Shown piece by piece: positions 23,109-32,187 of a stretch of 43,443 nucleotides of DNA. This stretch comes from Actinomyces timonensis DSM 23838 (GTDB lineage Bacteria; Actinomycetota; Actinomycetes; Actinomycetales; Actinomycetaceae): assembly GCF_000295095.1 (NCBI RefSeq), contig NZ_JH806632.1, forward strand, positions 941,393-984,835. Reading direction: 5' to 3'. The notes below the pieces were generated by a model. The model was given only the letters and a program-made list of their open reading frames with translations, did not search any database and was not told the DNA's origin. A program made the position numbers and the translations under genes. Position 1 is the first letter of the stretch. Each line of letters starts with the position of its first letter.

Positions 23109-25168
23109 GCCGCCACGCAAGCGACAAGCGGGCGGACCGCGCCCACAAGAAGGGCGCGCGCGCCGCCACCGACGAGCTGAGCGAGGAGGAGATCAAGCTC
23201 GCCGCCTCCGCGCAGGCGGCCTCCGACGACTGGCACTCCGGCCCGCCCCCGGGCAAGGCCGAGGCCTTCTGGCCCTCCTTCCGCCGCATGATCGGCCTGC
23301 TCGCCCCCTTCAAGGGAACGCTGACGATCATCACGCTGGCGAGCGTCGTCGGGATCGTGCTGTCCGTGGCCGCGCCCAAGGTGCTGGGCAACGCCACGAA
23401 CGTCATCTTCGAGGGCGTCATCTCCTCGCGCCTGCCACAGGGGGTCACGAAGGAGCAGGTCGTCGAGGGCCTGCGCGCCTCGGGGGAGGGCGACATGGCG
23501 GATATGGCCGCCGCCATGAACCTGCGGCCGGGCGAGGGCATCGACTTCAGTCGCCTCGGCACGATCCTCGCCACGGTGCTCGTGCTGTACGTCGCCTCGG
23601 CGATCCTCATGTGCCTGCAGGGATTCCTGCTCAACCGCATCACCGTGACCGCCATGTACCGGTTGCGCGAGCAGGTGGAGACCAAGATCCACCGCCTGCC
23701 GCTGTCCTACTTCGACCAGATGCAGCGCGGCGAGATGCTCTCCCGCGTCACCAACGACGTCGACAACGTCACCAACACCCTCCAGCAGTCGCTGTCCGGG
23801 GCGCTGACCTCGATCCTCACCGTCGTGGGCGTCATGGTGATGATGTTCTCGATCTCCTGGAAGCTGGCGCTGGTGGCGCTCATCATCATCCCGCTCATGG
23901 GCGGAGTGTTCGGGGTGATCGGGCCGCGCTCCCAGAAGGCCTTCACCCATCAGTGGGCGCGCACGGGCCGCATCAACACGCGTGTGGAGGAGTCCTTCTC
24001 CGGTCACGCCCTCGTGCGGGTCTACGGGCGCACGCAGACGGTGCGGGAGGCTTTCGCCGAGGAGAATGACGAGCTCTACCGCTCGGCGCTGCGCGCCCAG
24101 TTCCTCTCGGGGATCATGATGCCGCTCATGCTGGTCATCGGGAACATCTCCTATGTGGCCATCGCGGTGGTCGGCGGGATCATGGTGGCCTCTGGGTCGC
24201 TGAGCCTGGGCAATGTGCAGGCCTTCATCCAGTACTCCCAGCAGTTCTCGCAGCCGCTGGGCCAGCTCGGCGGGATGGCCACGGCAGTGCAGTCCGGAAC
24301 GGCCTCGGCCGAGAGAATCTTCGAGCTTCTCGACGCCGAGGAGGAGGCCCCTGACGCCGAGGGCAGCGAGGGAACTGGGGCCGGTGAGGCAGACCTGGTG
24401 GCGGGTGCCGCCCGGCCGGGCACCGGCGTCATCGAGGTGGAGCACGCCCGCTTCTCCTACTCGCCGGACACCGAGCTCATCCGGGACCTGTCCCTGCGCG
24501 TGGAGCCGGGGCACACGGTGGCGATCGTCGGACCGACCGGCGCGGGGAAGACCACCCTGGTCAACCTGCTCATGCGCTTCTACGAGCTCGACGGTGGCCA
24601 CATCACCCTCGACGGCCGGGACATCGCGCTGATGACGCGCCACGAGGTGCGCCGTCGGACCGGGATGGTGCTGCAGGACCCGTGGCTGTTCGAGGGGACG
24701 ATCCGGGAGAACATCCGCTATGGGCGGCCCGGCGCCTCGGATGAGGACGTGGAGGCGGCCGCGGAGGCCTGCTTCGTCGACCACATCATCAAGGCCCTCC
24801 CGCAGGGCTACGAGACGCGCCTGGAGGAGGACGCCGCGAATATCTCCGCTGGTGAGCGGCAGCTTCTGACGATCGCGCGCGCCTTCATCGCCAACCCCGC
24901 CGTCCTCATCCTCGATGAGGCGACGAGCTCGGTGGACACCCGCACCGAGTTGCTGGTGCAGCAGGCGATGAACCGGTTGCGCGAAGGTCGGACAAGCTTC
25001 GTCATCGCGCACCGCCTGTCCACGATCCGCGACGCCGACACGATCCTCGTCATGGAGCACGGCGACATCGTGGAGCAGGGCCGGCACGCGGAACTGCTGG
25101 AGCGCGGCGGGGCCTACGCCCGCCTGCACGCCGCGCAGTTCGCGGGCCGGGAGCTGGCCTCCGACTGA
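23105..25168 (+). CDS. ABC exporter half-transporter, catalytic-site subunit
   Basis: 687 aa. A charged N-terminal extension of about 60 residues and a roughly 60-residue extracytoplasmic insertion between the first two helices (GVISSRLPQGVTKEQVVEGLRASGEGDMADMAAAMNL) make it longer than its partner, as is common for the larger half. ATPase domain: Walker A GPTGAGKTT near 475, signature ISAGE near 580, Walker B ILDEATSSVD near 603 with the catalytic Glu, H-loop AHRLST. Its degenerate signature pairs with the weak Walker site of subunit 1, and its intact Walker site with VSGGQ of subunit 1, giving one competent and one degenerate site. Confidence 0.93.
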   Translation: MSRHASDKRADRAHKKGARAATDELSEEEIKLAASAQAASDDWHSGPPPGKAEAFWPSFRRMIGLLAPFKGTLTIITLASVVGIVLSVAAPKVLGNATNVIFEGVISSRLPQGVTKEQVVEGLRASGEGDMADMAAAMNLRPGEGIDFSRLGTILATVLVLYVASAILMCLQGFLLNRITVTAMYRLREQVETKIHRLPLSYFDQMQRGEMLSRVTNDVDNVTNTLQQSLSGALTSILTVVGVMVMMFSISWKLALVALIIIPLMGGVFGVIGPRSQKAFTHQWARTGRINTRVEESFSGHALVRVYGRTQTVREAFAEENDELYRSALRAQFLSGIMMPLMLVIGNISYVAIAVVGGIMVASGSLSLGNVQAFIQYSQQFSQPLGQLGGMATAVQSGTASAERIFELLDAEEEAPDAEGSEGTGAGEADLVAGAARPGTGVIEVEHARFSYSPDTELIRDLSLRVEPGHTVAIVGPTGAGKTTLVNLLMRFYELDGGHITLDGRDIALMTRHEVRRRTGMVLQDPWLFEGTIRENIRYGRPGASDEDVEAAAEACFVDHIIKALPQGYETRLEEDAANISAGERQLLTIARAFIANPAVLILDEATSSVDTRTELLVQQAMNRLREGRTSFVIAHRLSTIRDADTILVMEHGDIVEQGRHAELLERGGAYARLHAAQFAGRELASD

Positions 25169-25196
25169 GGCGCGCCGCGCCCTCACCCCCGCCCCG

Positions 25197-25261
25197 CCGT
25201 CTCGGCCCGGCGTTGCGCCCTCATCCTCGCAGTTCGAGGGCGCAACGCCGGGCCGAGACGG
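25197..25261 (+). terminator. Perfect 26-bp inverted repeat after the ABC exporter genes
   Basis: Bases 25197-25222 and 25236-25261 are exact reverse complements around a 13-base loop. The arm begins CCGTCTCGG and ends GCCCTC. It starts 29 bases after the stop at 25168, so it can serve as a terminator, although no U-tract beyond GGTTTC follows. The outer CCGAGACGG resembles the CGAGAYCG motif of the arrays at 7421 and 18623. Confidence 0.7.
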
Positions 25262-25410
25262 TTTCTGCGGGCCGAGGGCGCGAGGTGGGGCCGACCCAGA
25301 GCCGAGAGACGGGCGTGGTCGGGGACAAGGCCCACCTCCCCCTTCTGAGCCGGTCTTCTAGATGCGACAGGACCTCAGCAGTTCAGAAAGACGCCCGAGG
25401 CGCGACTGGG

Positions 25411-25740
25411 TCATGTACGACTTCTGTGGCACTGATGGACGGTCAGCAGCGGTGTCCACGACGAGGCGGTAGACGAGTCGCCGCGCTCAGGCGCCCGGTT
25501 CTCAATGAGTTCACTAAAGGCCGGATACTGCCGCTGACATGGGCTTCTCAGGCCAACGATCCAGGTCCAGGCATCCGTCGCGAACTGATCCTCGTTGATG
25601 GGCTCGTCCTGGAAGGGGAACGTGCCGTTGGTTCGATCACCGCATGGGTAGTCACGCTTGAATGGCGGAGGAGGCTCCCTCCGCCTCACCACCCCAAGAA
25701 CGCACAACGTGAGAACGACGCCGATCGACGGAAGCTCCCC
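25411..25740 (-). pseudogene. Possible remnant of a small membrane-anchored protein gene
   Basis: Between a TAG at 25741 and the stop at 25411 the minus strand reads a hydrophobic segment (SIGVVLTLCVLGVV) followed by a soluble stretch with Cys, Trp and acidic residues (PFQDEPINEDQFATDAWTWI, PCQRQYPAFSELIENRAP). This looks like a fragment of a real single-pass protein, but there is no ATG or GTG before the hydrophobic segment, only TTG at 25707 inside it. I do not recognise the family. The rest of 25262-25900 has lower GC than its neighbours and a small tandem repeat of GGGCACTAG (about 25779-25800). Confidence 0.3.
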
Positions 25741-25900
25741 CTAGCAATGCACGTGCGAGATCGCTCCCGCGAGCACCCGGGCACTAGGGCACTAGGGCAC
25801 CAAGGGATCGAATCCGCGAAGGCGAAACCACCCTTCAGCCCAAGAAGTATCTGAGATAGGTTTCAGGAGCATCCCTTCCACTGCACCTGAAGGGCCGACA

Positions 25901-28786
25901 ATGATATATCCTGAAGAACGCTGCATCATCATCGTAAGCAAGAACAGTGCGGCCGACCGAACACAGGATGTTCAGTCGTGCTCCACCGATCAGGAACACA
26001 CCTGGATCGTCTTCCAGAACAACCCCAGGCAGTACACCTACACCCACCGTCGGGCCTACGAGCTCACTGGTCAGCGCTACCCGCTCCACCCCAGCGACTC
26101 GGTCTTCGTGCGCGGCGAGCTGTGGCCACATCCCGAGGATCTTGATGTGGTCTTCTTCGCCGACCCTCAGGCCCCGGGCGGCGGGTGGTATCACCTACGG
26201 CGGCGAAGCAGCCAGGCAAGGAGGTGGTCTTTCAGAACCGCAGCGGAAGTCTTCATCGCGCCGCACACGCCAGAAGATGAACAGCTGGACTTGAGGCTCG
26301 CCTACCTTCTCGGTGCCGCCAACAAAATTGACGCAGCCACAATCAAGGATCAGGATAACGATAACGGGCTCAGCCTGGCCAGGCGGCTGGAGCCGATCGG
26401 TCGTCCGCACCCGGACAGCGCCCTGAACTACTATCTTCTGGCCGCGGACGAGGAGGCACCGGATGCCCTCGCCCCCATCATTCTGCCGTTCCAGTCCAAT
26501 GAGGCTCAGCGCCAGGCTGTCGAGAAGGCACTGCGCCACCGTGTCAGCGTCATCGACGGACCACCTGGGACCGGCAAGACCGAGACCATCCTCAACCTCA
26601 TCGCCAACATCGTGACTCGCCCCGGATGCAGTGTGGGTGTCGTCTCCTTCGGCAACTCTGCCGTTGACAACGTCCAGGCCAAGCTCCAGGAGGCAGGAAT
26701 CGGTTTCATCGCCGCGCGCCTGGGTAGCAGCCGCGAGCGCGTGCCTGTATTCCTGGCAGAACAGGAGCAGCGCAACGCGGCGCTCAGGGCCTGGCAGGAC
26801 GCCCAGAAGAGCGCAGAGGCGCAGCGCCCGCAGGACGTTCCAGGTTCCACGTCGGGTGATGCGCTGCGACACGCCGAGCAGCGCCTCACCAAGATCTGGT
26901 CGGAGAACCGTCAGATCGCCGTCCTGCGTCAGGAGCTGGCCGCCTACCGTCTTGAGGCCGAGCACTTCGAGCGAGTCCTTCTTGCCGGGGAGCTCCCTGA
27001 CCTGTCAGACCTGCCCCTGCTGAAGAGAAGCTCCGACCGCATCCTCAGTTACCTGGCGGAAACCAGCGTTCCAGGGCCGGGCTCAGCCGGCCTGCGATCG
27101 ATCCCGGCCCGGATACGCCGCTATTTCCAGTACGGGCGCCTCAAGCAGATCGATCCTCACGACACGGCGACCGTGCAGGCGTTGGAGCGCGCCTTCTATG
27201 CCAAGCGCATCGGCGAGCTGATGCAGAAGGAGGCAGGTCTTGTTGCTGACCTCTCCGCCCAGTCCCCACAGCAGGCCCGCCAGGAGCACCAGGCGCTGTC
27301 CTGGCAGGTGCTCAACCAGGCTCTGAGCGACCACTACTCGAGGACTCCCTCCTTCACCTTCGACGACAAGGCGAACAGCACGCGCAGGCACTGCGCTGAG
27401 CTGCTCGCCCAGTACCCAGTCATCCTGACCACCTGCCGGTCTATTCGCAGCAATCTCGGTGATCTTGGCATGCTCGATTGGCTCATCATCGACGAGGCCA
27501 GCCAGACGAACCTTCCAGACGCTGCTCTGGCAATGAGCAAGGCCCGTCATGTCGTTGTGGTCGGAGACCTCAAGCAACTGGACGTAACCCTGGACCGGGC
27601 CTTGCAGGCAGAGCTCCACGAGGAGAGGCTCGGCCTGTACGACGCCTCTCAGTCGATCCTTGAATCAGTGACGACCGTGTACGGGGAGCGCGTCTCCCGC
27701 ACGATGCTCACCGAGCACTATCGCTGCGAGCCGGCAATCATCGAGTTCTGCAACCAGATGTACTACGACGGCACGCTCATCCCGATGCGTCAGGCCGATC
27801 CCAGCGTCACCTCGCCCCTGTCGGTAATCAGGACTGCCCCAGGCAATCACGCGCGGCGGGTCACCACAGGCCTGGCCCGCGGGACCTACAACCAACGGGA
27901 GATCGAGGTCATTGGCCACCTGCTCGCTGGCGACTCGGAACAGGCCGATCAGGCCGCGCACGGAGAGGCTGCCCAGCACCTCGGACTAGTCACTCCTTTC
28001 CGCCTTCAGGCGGACCGCCTGAATGAGACGACAACGGCGTATTCTCATCTTCCCGCAGGCAGCGCTGACACCGTCCACAGGTTCCAGGGCAGAGGCAGGG
28101 ACACGATCATTATGAGCACGGTTGTCGACCAGTCCCGTCAGGGGCGCATGGGCCTGCAGTTCGCTGACGACCCTCGTCTGATCAACGTCGCGGTCTCACG
28201 AGCCAAGAAGAAGTTTATCCTCGTCACCCACAACGGCCCGCTCCGAGGCAGCCGCAATATTCAGGACCTGGTGGACTACATCGTTCACCAGAACCCCTCA
28301 GCGGCTTGTGAGAGCCCTATCGTCTCCGTCTTCGATCTGCTCCACCGTGAGCACTCCCAGCGACTGGAGCACTTCGCCAAGCGTGTGCATGGCACGAGCA
28401 GGTACCTGTCGGAGAACATCATGAACACGCTGCTGGAGGACATCCTCACGCACGATGAGGCCTATCAGCATCTCAGTGTGCAGACGCAGGTGCGACTGCA
28501 CAGCCTTGTCCCGCCCGAGACAGACCTCGACGAACGCCAGCGCCACTTCCTCCGCACTGTCTCCTCCGTGGACTTCGCGATCTACCACAGAGTCACCAAG
28601 GTCCTCATCCTGGCCATTGAGGTTGACGGCTTCCAGCACGAGAACAACGCCGACCAGAGGCGCAGGGACGCCACCAAGGACTCGATCCTCTCTGCCTGCG
28701 GAATACCCTTGCTTCGGCTGCCGACCAACCACAGCGGGGAGAGCAAGAGGATCCAGGAGGCACTCGATCAGGCACTGGCAGGATAG
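25901..28786 (+). CDS. SF1 helicase fused to a C-terminal DUF2726-like PD-(D/E)XK nuclease
   Basis: 961 aa. Residues 1-190 are an unrecognised N-terminal region. A DNA2/UPF1-like SF1 core follows: Walker A GPPGTGKT at 220-227, SFGNSAVDNVQ, Walker B LIIDEASQ, VVVGDLKQL, LTEHYRCEP, DTVHRFQGRGRDTI and NVAVSRAKKKF. A helical, Gln/Glu-rich insertion separates motifs Ia and II. Residues about 875-945 (SSVDFAIYH, LAIEVDGFQH, DATKDSILSACGIPLLRLPT) fit a DUF2726-type restriction-endonuclease-like fold with Asp, Glu-Val-Asp and Lys positions. GAAGGG precedes ATG 25901. GC is visibly lower than in neighbouring genes and codon use is less biased, suggesting horizontal transfer. Helicase-nuclease fusions of this kind are common in phage defence, but this architecture alone does not prove it; DNA repair is the alternative. 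Confidence 0.85.
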   Translation: MIYPEERCIIIVSKNSAADRTQDVQSCSTDQEHTWIVFQNNPRQYTYTHRRAYELTGQRYPLHPSDSVFVRGELWPHPEDLDVVFFADPQAPGGGWYHLRRRSSQARRWSFRTAAEVFIAPHTPEDEQLDLRLAYLLGAANKIDAATIKDQDNDNGLSLARRLEPIGRPHPDSALNYYLLAADEEAPDALAPIILPFQSNEAQRQAVEKALRHRVSVIDGPPGTGKTETILNLIANIVTRPGCSVGVVSFGNSAVDNVQAKLQEAGIGFIAARLGSSRERVPVFLAEQEQRNAALRAWQDAQKSAEAQRPQDVPGSTSGDALRHAEQRLTKIWSENRQIAVLRQELAAYRLEAEHFERVLLAGELPDLSDLPLLKRSSDRILSYLAETSVPGPGSAGLRSIPARIRRYFQYGRLKQIDPHDTATVQALERAFYAKRIGELMQKEAGLVADLSAQSPQQARQEHQALSWQVLNQALSDHYSRTPSFTFDDKANSTRRHCAELLAQYPVILTTCRSIRSNLGDLGMLDWLIIDEASQTNLPDAALAMSKARHVVVVGDLKQLDVTLDRALQAELHEERLGLYDASQSILESVTTVYGERVSRTMLTEHYRCEPAIIEFCNQMYYDGTLIPMRQADPSVTSPLSVIRTAPGNHARRVTTGLARGTYNQREIEVIGHLLAGDSEQADQAAHGEAAQHLGLVTPFRLQADRLNETTTAYSHLPAGSADTVHRFQGRGRDTIIMSTVVDQSRQGRMGLQFADDPRLINVAVSRAKKKFILVTHNGPLRGSRNIQDLVDYIVHQNPSAACESPIVSVFDLLHREHSQRLEHFAKRVHGTSRYLSENIMNTLLEDILTHDEAYQHLSVQTQVRLHSLVPPETDLDERQRHFLRTVSSVDFAIYHRVTKVLILAIEVDGFQHENNADQRRRDATKDSILSACGIPLLRLPTNHSGESKRIQEALDQALAG

Positions 28787-28883
28787 AGGGAGAACACGCC
28801 CTGCAAACGCCGACCCGCGCCGGAACCAGACAAACAAGCCTCCGCGAAACCCGGGGCTTGACACCCGGTGTGGCGCGCCGGGC

Positions 28884-30647
28884 TCAGGACTTGCGGTTGC
28901 GGCGCGCCTGGCGGGCCTGGCGCTTGATGTCGCGCAGCTCGGCCCGCTCCTTGCGCACCTGTGCCCGGTGCTGCGCCCGCAGGACCGCGCGCCGCTGCTG
29001 GGACTCCTCGCGGTCGAGGTGGATCTGGTGTCGCATCTGCTCGCGCCAGTGCGTCCGCTCCTCCTCGACCCGGCGCAGCCGCTCGACGAGCGCGGCCGCC
29101 TCCTCCTCACTCAGGCCCAGCCGGGTGACACGCGACTCGCCGCGGCGCAGCCCGGGCAGGGGCTTCGGAAGGCTGGGCATGCCCGAGCGGCCCGCATCGC
29201 CCGCGGGCGCCGGGACGGCCTCGAGGCCAGCCTCGCCGTCGGGCTGGCCAACTGGCTGATCAGCGGGCACGATGGCGGCGACGTCGCCACCCAACCCGCC
29301 GTCCGCCGTCGCCGGGGACGCGGGCTGGCGGGGCTTGGAGACCACACTGACCTCGCCGTCGTCCTCCTCGGGGATCGCGGAGGTGGAGGCGCTCTTGACC
29401 TCGCTGCCCGCGGAGTCCACCGGGCCCTGGACGATGGCCAGGGCCTCGACGGCGGGGACGTGGTCGGCGTCGGCGCCCAGGGCCAGGCCCAGCAGTGGCA
29501 TGAGGAGCACGCTCGCGGCGCCGGCGAGCACGAGCGTGGAGGCGATGGAGGAGCTCATCGCGCCGGCGTTGACCGCCACCTGCGTCACCGCCACGATGAT
29601 CGGCAGGGCGGTGGTGGAGTACATGGCGATCTGCAGGCACTGGCGCATCGAGTAGGCGCGCAGGCCGTCGCGACGGCGCTCCAGGCGCGCGGAGAGCCAG
29701 ACCGGCAGGCCGCGGGTGAGCACGAGGAGAACGAGGAAGGCGCCCAGGTAGATCAGGGAGTCGGCGGTGATCTCCAGCTCGATGGCCATCCCGGAGGTGA
29801 CGAAGAAGATCGGCACGAAGAAGCCGTAGGCGAGGCCGTCGAGCTTCTCCTCCAGCTCGCGGTTCCCGTCGGGCACGGCGTAGCGCAGGATGAACCCGGC
29901 GGCGAAGGCCCCCAGGACGACGTCGAGGTGGAAGACCTCGGCGAGCGCGCACAGCCCCACGAGGAGGAGGACGGTGACGCGGATGGTGGTCTGCGCCGTC
30001 GTCGTCCCGCCGAGGTGGATGAGCGCGACGAGGCGCTGCCCGGCGGCCTTGACGCGGTCGGTGAAGCGCACGATGACCAGGGTGATCGCCAGGAAGAGGG
30101 CGAGCACGGCGACGGACTGCCAGGTGGAGCGGGTCCCCAGCAGGAGGGCCATGAGGATGACGGGGCCGACCTCGCCGACGGCGCCGTGGTTGAGGATCGC
30201 CGCGCCCACCGCCGTCGACAGCAGGCCGCGCTCGCGCAGGATCGGCAGGATCGTGCCGATCGCGGTCGACGTCATGGCGATGGCGATGGCGATGCCATTG
30301 GCGGACAGGGGCCCGCCGGCCACGCCCACCACGGTGACGGTGGCGAAGGCCAGGGCCAGGGAGCCGAACCAGGCGGCGGTGGCGTGGCGGCCGCCGGACC
30401 CGCGCAGCTCGTTGACGTCGATCTCGTAGCCGGCCATGAGGAAGAGGAAGGCCAGGCCGAGCTCGGAGAGGAACTCGATGGGCTCGCCCTTCTCCGCGAT
30501 CGCCAGGACGCTCGGGCCGATGGCCAGGCCGCCCAGGATGAGCAGCACGGTCTCGGGCACGATGCGGCGTGGGATGTTCAGCGAGATCATCGGCGCGAGC
30601 AGGGCGACGGCGACGATCCACAGCAGAGAGACGAAGGCCTGGGCCAT
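28884..30647 (-). CDS. Kef-type monovalent cation/proton antiporter (CPA2 family)
   Basis: 587 aa. About twelve membrane helices to residue 400 with CPA2 motifs: LGGLAIGPSVL, ELGLAFLFLMAGYEID, TSTAIGTILPILRERG, LNHGAVGEVGPV and LGAFAAGFILRYAVP, then FFVPIFFVTSGMAIEL. The last 170 residues replace the usual RCK/TrkA-N regulator with a disordered acidic linker and a highly basic coiled coil (LRRVEEERTHWREQMRHQIHLDREE to QARQARRNRKS). Exchanges K+ or Na+ for H+ across the membrane. ATG 30647 is preceded by AGAAGGAG. Monocistronic by context; 30648-30929 upstream shows no gene. Confidence 0.9.
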   Translation of the reverse strand: MAQAFVSLLWIVAVALLAPMISLNIPRRIVPETVLLILGGLAIGPSVLAIAEKGEPIEFLSELGLAFLFLMAGYEIDVNELRGSGGRHATAAWFGSLALAFATVTVVGVAGGPLSANGIAIAIAMTSTAIGTILPILRERGLLSTAVGAAILNHGAVGEVGPVILMALLLGTRSTWQSVAVLALFLAITLVIVRFTDRVKAAGQRLVALIHLGGTTTAQTTIRVTVLLLVGLCALAEVFHLDVVLGAFAAGFILRYAVPDGNRELEEKLDGLAYGFFVPIFFVTSGMAIELEITADSLIYLGAFLVLLVLTRGLPVWLSARLERRRDGLRAYSMRQCLQIAMYSTTALPIIVAVTQVAVNAGAMSSSIASTLVLAGAASVLLMPLLGLALGADADHVPAVEALAIVQGPVDSAGSEVKSASTSAIPEEDDGEVSVVSKPRQPASPATADGGLGGDVAAIVPADQPVGQPDGEAGLEAVPAPAGDAGRSGMPSLPKPLPGLRRGESRVTRLGLSEEEAAALVERLRRVEEERTHWREQMRHQIHLDREESQQRRAVLRAQHRAQVRKERAELRDIKRQARQARRNRKS

Positions 30648-30929
30648 GGTGCTCCTTCTGACGCGGGCGAGGACCGGGTCGGGAGCCTACTCGCGGGAGC
30701 TGGGTGGGAGTGGAGCAGTACCGGGGTGCGACGTGTGCGCGGGGGCGCCGGCTACTCGGCGGGAGCCGGGGCGGGCGCAAGTGCGGGCGCGGGGATGAAG
30801 GCGGAGGCGGGGGTACTGCGGCCCGACGGCGACATTCTCCACCGGCGGTTGCGCTCACCCCCGGAACCCGCCTCCTGATGTCGACCGGTCTCGCGGTGCT
30901 GATCGCCCGGTCTCGCATATAGGGAGGGG

Positions 30930-31325
30930 CTATGGGGTGGCGGGGGATGCATTGATCGTGTCGGCGGGGCCGGCTCGGGCTTGGGCCCGGGCCCGCCGGG
31001 GCACACCCAGCACGCTGACCTCGACGGACACGCTCACGACGACGTCCTCGCCCTCAACGCCGCACGACGCCAGGTCCGCGCCGTTGGCCGACGCGAGGCG
31101 CTGCGCGGCGGCGCAGGGGTCGCCGGGCGCGATGATCGATGTCAGTGCGGTCGCCCCGGCCAGGGCGGCCATGTCGGCGGCGTTCCGCGCCCGGCCGGCC
31201 GCGCTCTCCGCGCGCATGAGCCCGGTCAGTCCGAGCGTGATCGCGAGGATCGCCCCGATGACGCTGACCATGAGGACCGTCCCCTCTCCCCGCTCACCCG
31301 CGAGGAGGCTCCGCCACTCCCTCAT
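30930..31325 (-). CDS. Rv3654c-like / TadG-like secretion-associated protein
   Basis: 131 aa. Starts MREWRSLLAGERGEGTVLMVSVIGAILAITLGLTGLM, a type IV-like prepilin leader (Gly-Glu then hydrophobic helix), followed by RARNAADMAALAGATAL, the signature of Rv3654c and TadG N-termini, and Cys residues in the exported part (DPCAAAQRLASANGADLASCGV). Expected to be processed by a TadV-type peptidase and to act in Flp pilus assembly. Overlaps the TadE-like gene by four bases; third gene of a three-gene unit. Confidence 0.82.
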   Translation of the reverse strand: MREWRSLLAGERGEGTVLMVSVIGAILAITLGLTGLMRAESAAGRARNAADMAALAGATALTSIIAPGDPCAAAQRLASANGADLASCGVEGEDVVVSVSVEVSVLGVPRRARAQARAGPADTINASPATP

Positions 31326-31708
31326 GGCGCGTCACCGCTCGGCTCGGTATAGGCGCAGGCGCGCGCCCGCAGGGTGAGCCCCGCCCGTCCGAGCACGCCG
31401 GGCGCGGCGCGGCTGATGCTGACGCAGGTGAGGTCCCCCTCGGCTCCCACAGCGATGGAGGAACCGGAGGGGACGACGGCGCCCGCGGCGGCCAGGGGGT
31501 CGGCCCCGATGGCCGCCTGCCGAGCGCCCACGCGGGCGGCGTCGGTCAGGCGCATCTGGGTGGCGCCCGCCGCGAGCGCGGAGAGCGCCAGGAGGAGGAC
31601 GAGGATGACTGCGGGCATGGCGACCGCGAGCTCCGCCGTCGCCATGCCGGACTCGTCCCGGAGCGCGGGCGGCCTGCGGGCGCGCGGGAGCGGCATCGCG
31701 GCGCGCAT
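31322..31708 (-). CDS. TadE-like pilus assembly protein
   Basis: 128 aa. DESGMATAELAVAMPAVILVLLLALSALAAG is a TadE prepilin-like leader and single membrane helix; QMRLTDAARVGARQAAIGAD and a C-terminal pair of Cys (DLTCVSIS, ARACAY) fit the family. ATG 31708 overlaps the stop of the DUF4244 gene (TGATG). The long upstream extension of this frame is a shadow. Confidence 0.82.
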   Translation of the reverse strand: MRAAMPLPRARRPPALRDESGMATAELAVAMPAVILVLLLALSALAAGATQMRLTDAARVGARQAAIGADPLAAAGAVVPSGSSIAVGAEGDLTCVSISRAAPGVLGRAGLTLRARACAYTEPSGDAP

Positions 31709-32001
31709 CAGACCGACAGGGCCGACTCGATGAGGGACTGCAGCGTGCCCCTCAGGCTCCCCGAGCGCATGATGGCCAGTAGCAGACCTGCGAAGGCGGC
31801 CGCCGCGAGCGTTCCGATGGCGTACTCGGCGGTGGCCATGCCGGCCTCGCCACTGGGGTCGCTGCCCTCGGGCGTGGAGCGCTCGACGGCGGCCTCGGCG
31901 CGCTCGAGGGCGGCGGCGATGGGTCCGGTGAGCATGGCGTACTCGGCGCCGGGATGGGCCAGGCCCCAGGCGCGGTGGAGGGTGAGCAGGGCGTTCTTCA
32001 T
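31708..32001 (-). CDS. DUF4244 family small membrane protein (Flp-pilin-like)
   Basis: 97 aa from ATG 32001, which follows GGAG at good spacing. EAGMATAEYAIGTLAAAAFAGLLLAIM is the DUF4244 signature and looks like an Flp prepilin cleavage and helix region. A second plausible start is ATG 32085, with GGAGGAG upstream, giving 125 aa. In most actinobacteria this gene follows tadA, tadB and tadC; here none is present upstream, only a 186-base gap and the SNF2 gene. Confidence 0.8.
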   Translation of the reverse strand: MKNALLTLHRAWGLAHPGAEYAMLTGPIAAALERAEAAVERSTPEGSDPSGEAGMATAEYAIGTLAAAAFAGLLLAIMRSGSLRGTLQSLIESALSV

Positions 32002-32187
32002 GGGGATCTCCTCTGGATCGGGGGCGCTCGGCCCCGCGGGCACCATGCCCGCTCCCCGAGCCTGAACCCCTCGCGGGTCCGCCATGAGCGCTCCTCCACA
32101 CAACCGCTCCCCGCCCGGGCGCACCGCCGCCTGTGGTTCCCGGCCCCGCGGCCACGGCGGCGCCCGCAGCGCCTGCGGATGGGCCCC

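Noticed and set aside
21375-25168. Inactivated ABC transporter because of missing Walker B Glu and H-loop His in subunit 1
   Set aside because: The partner carries the complementary intact residues; this is the normal pattern for heterodimeric exporters with one degenerate site.
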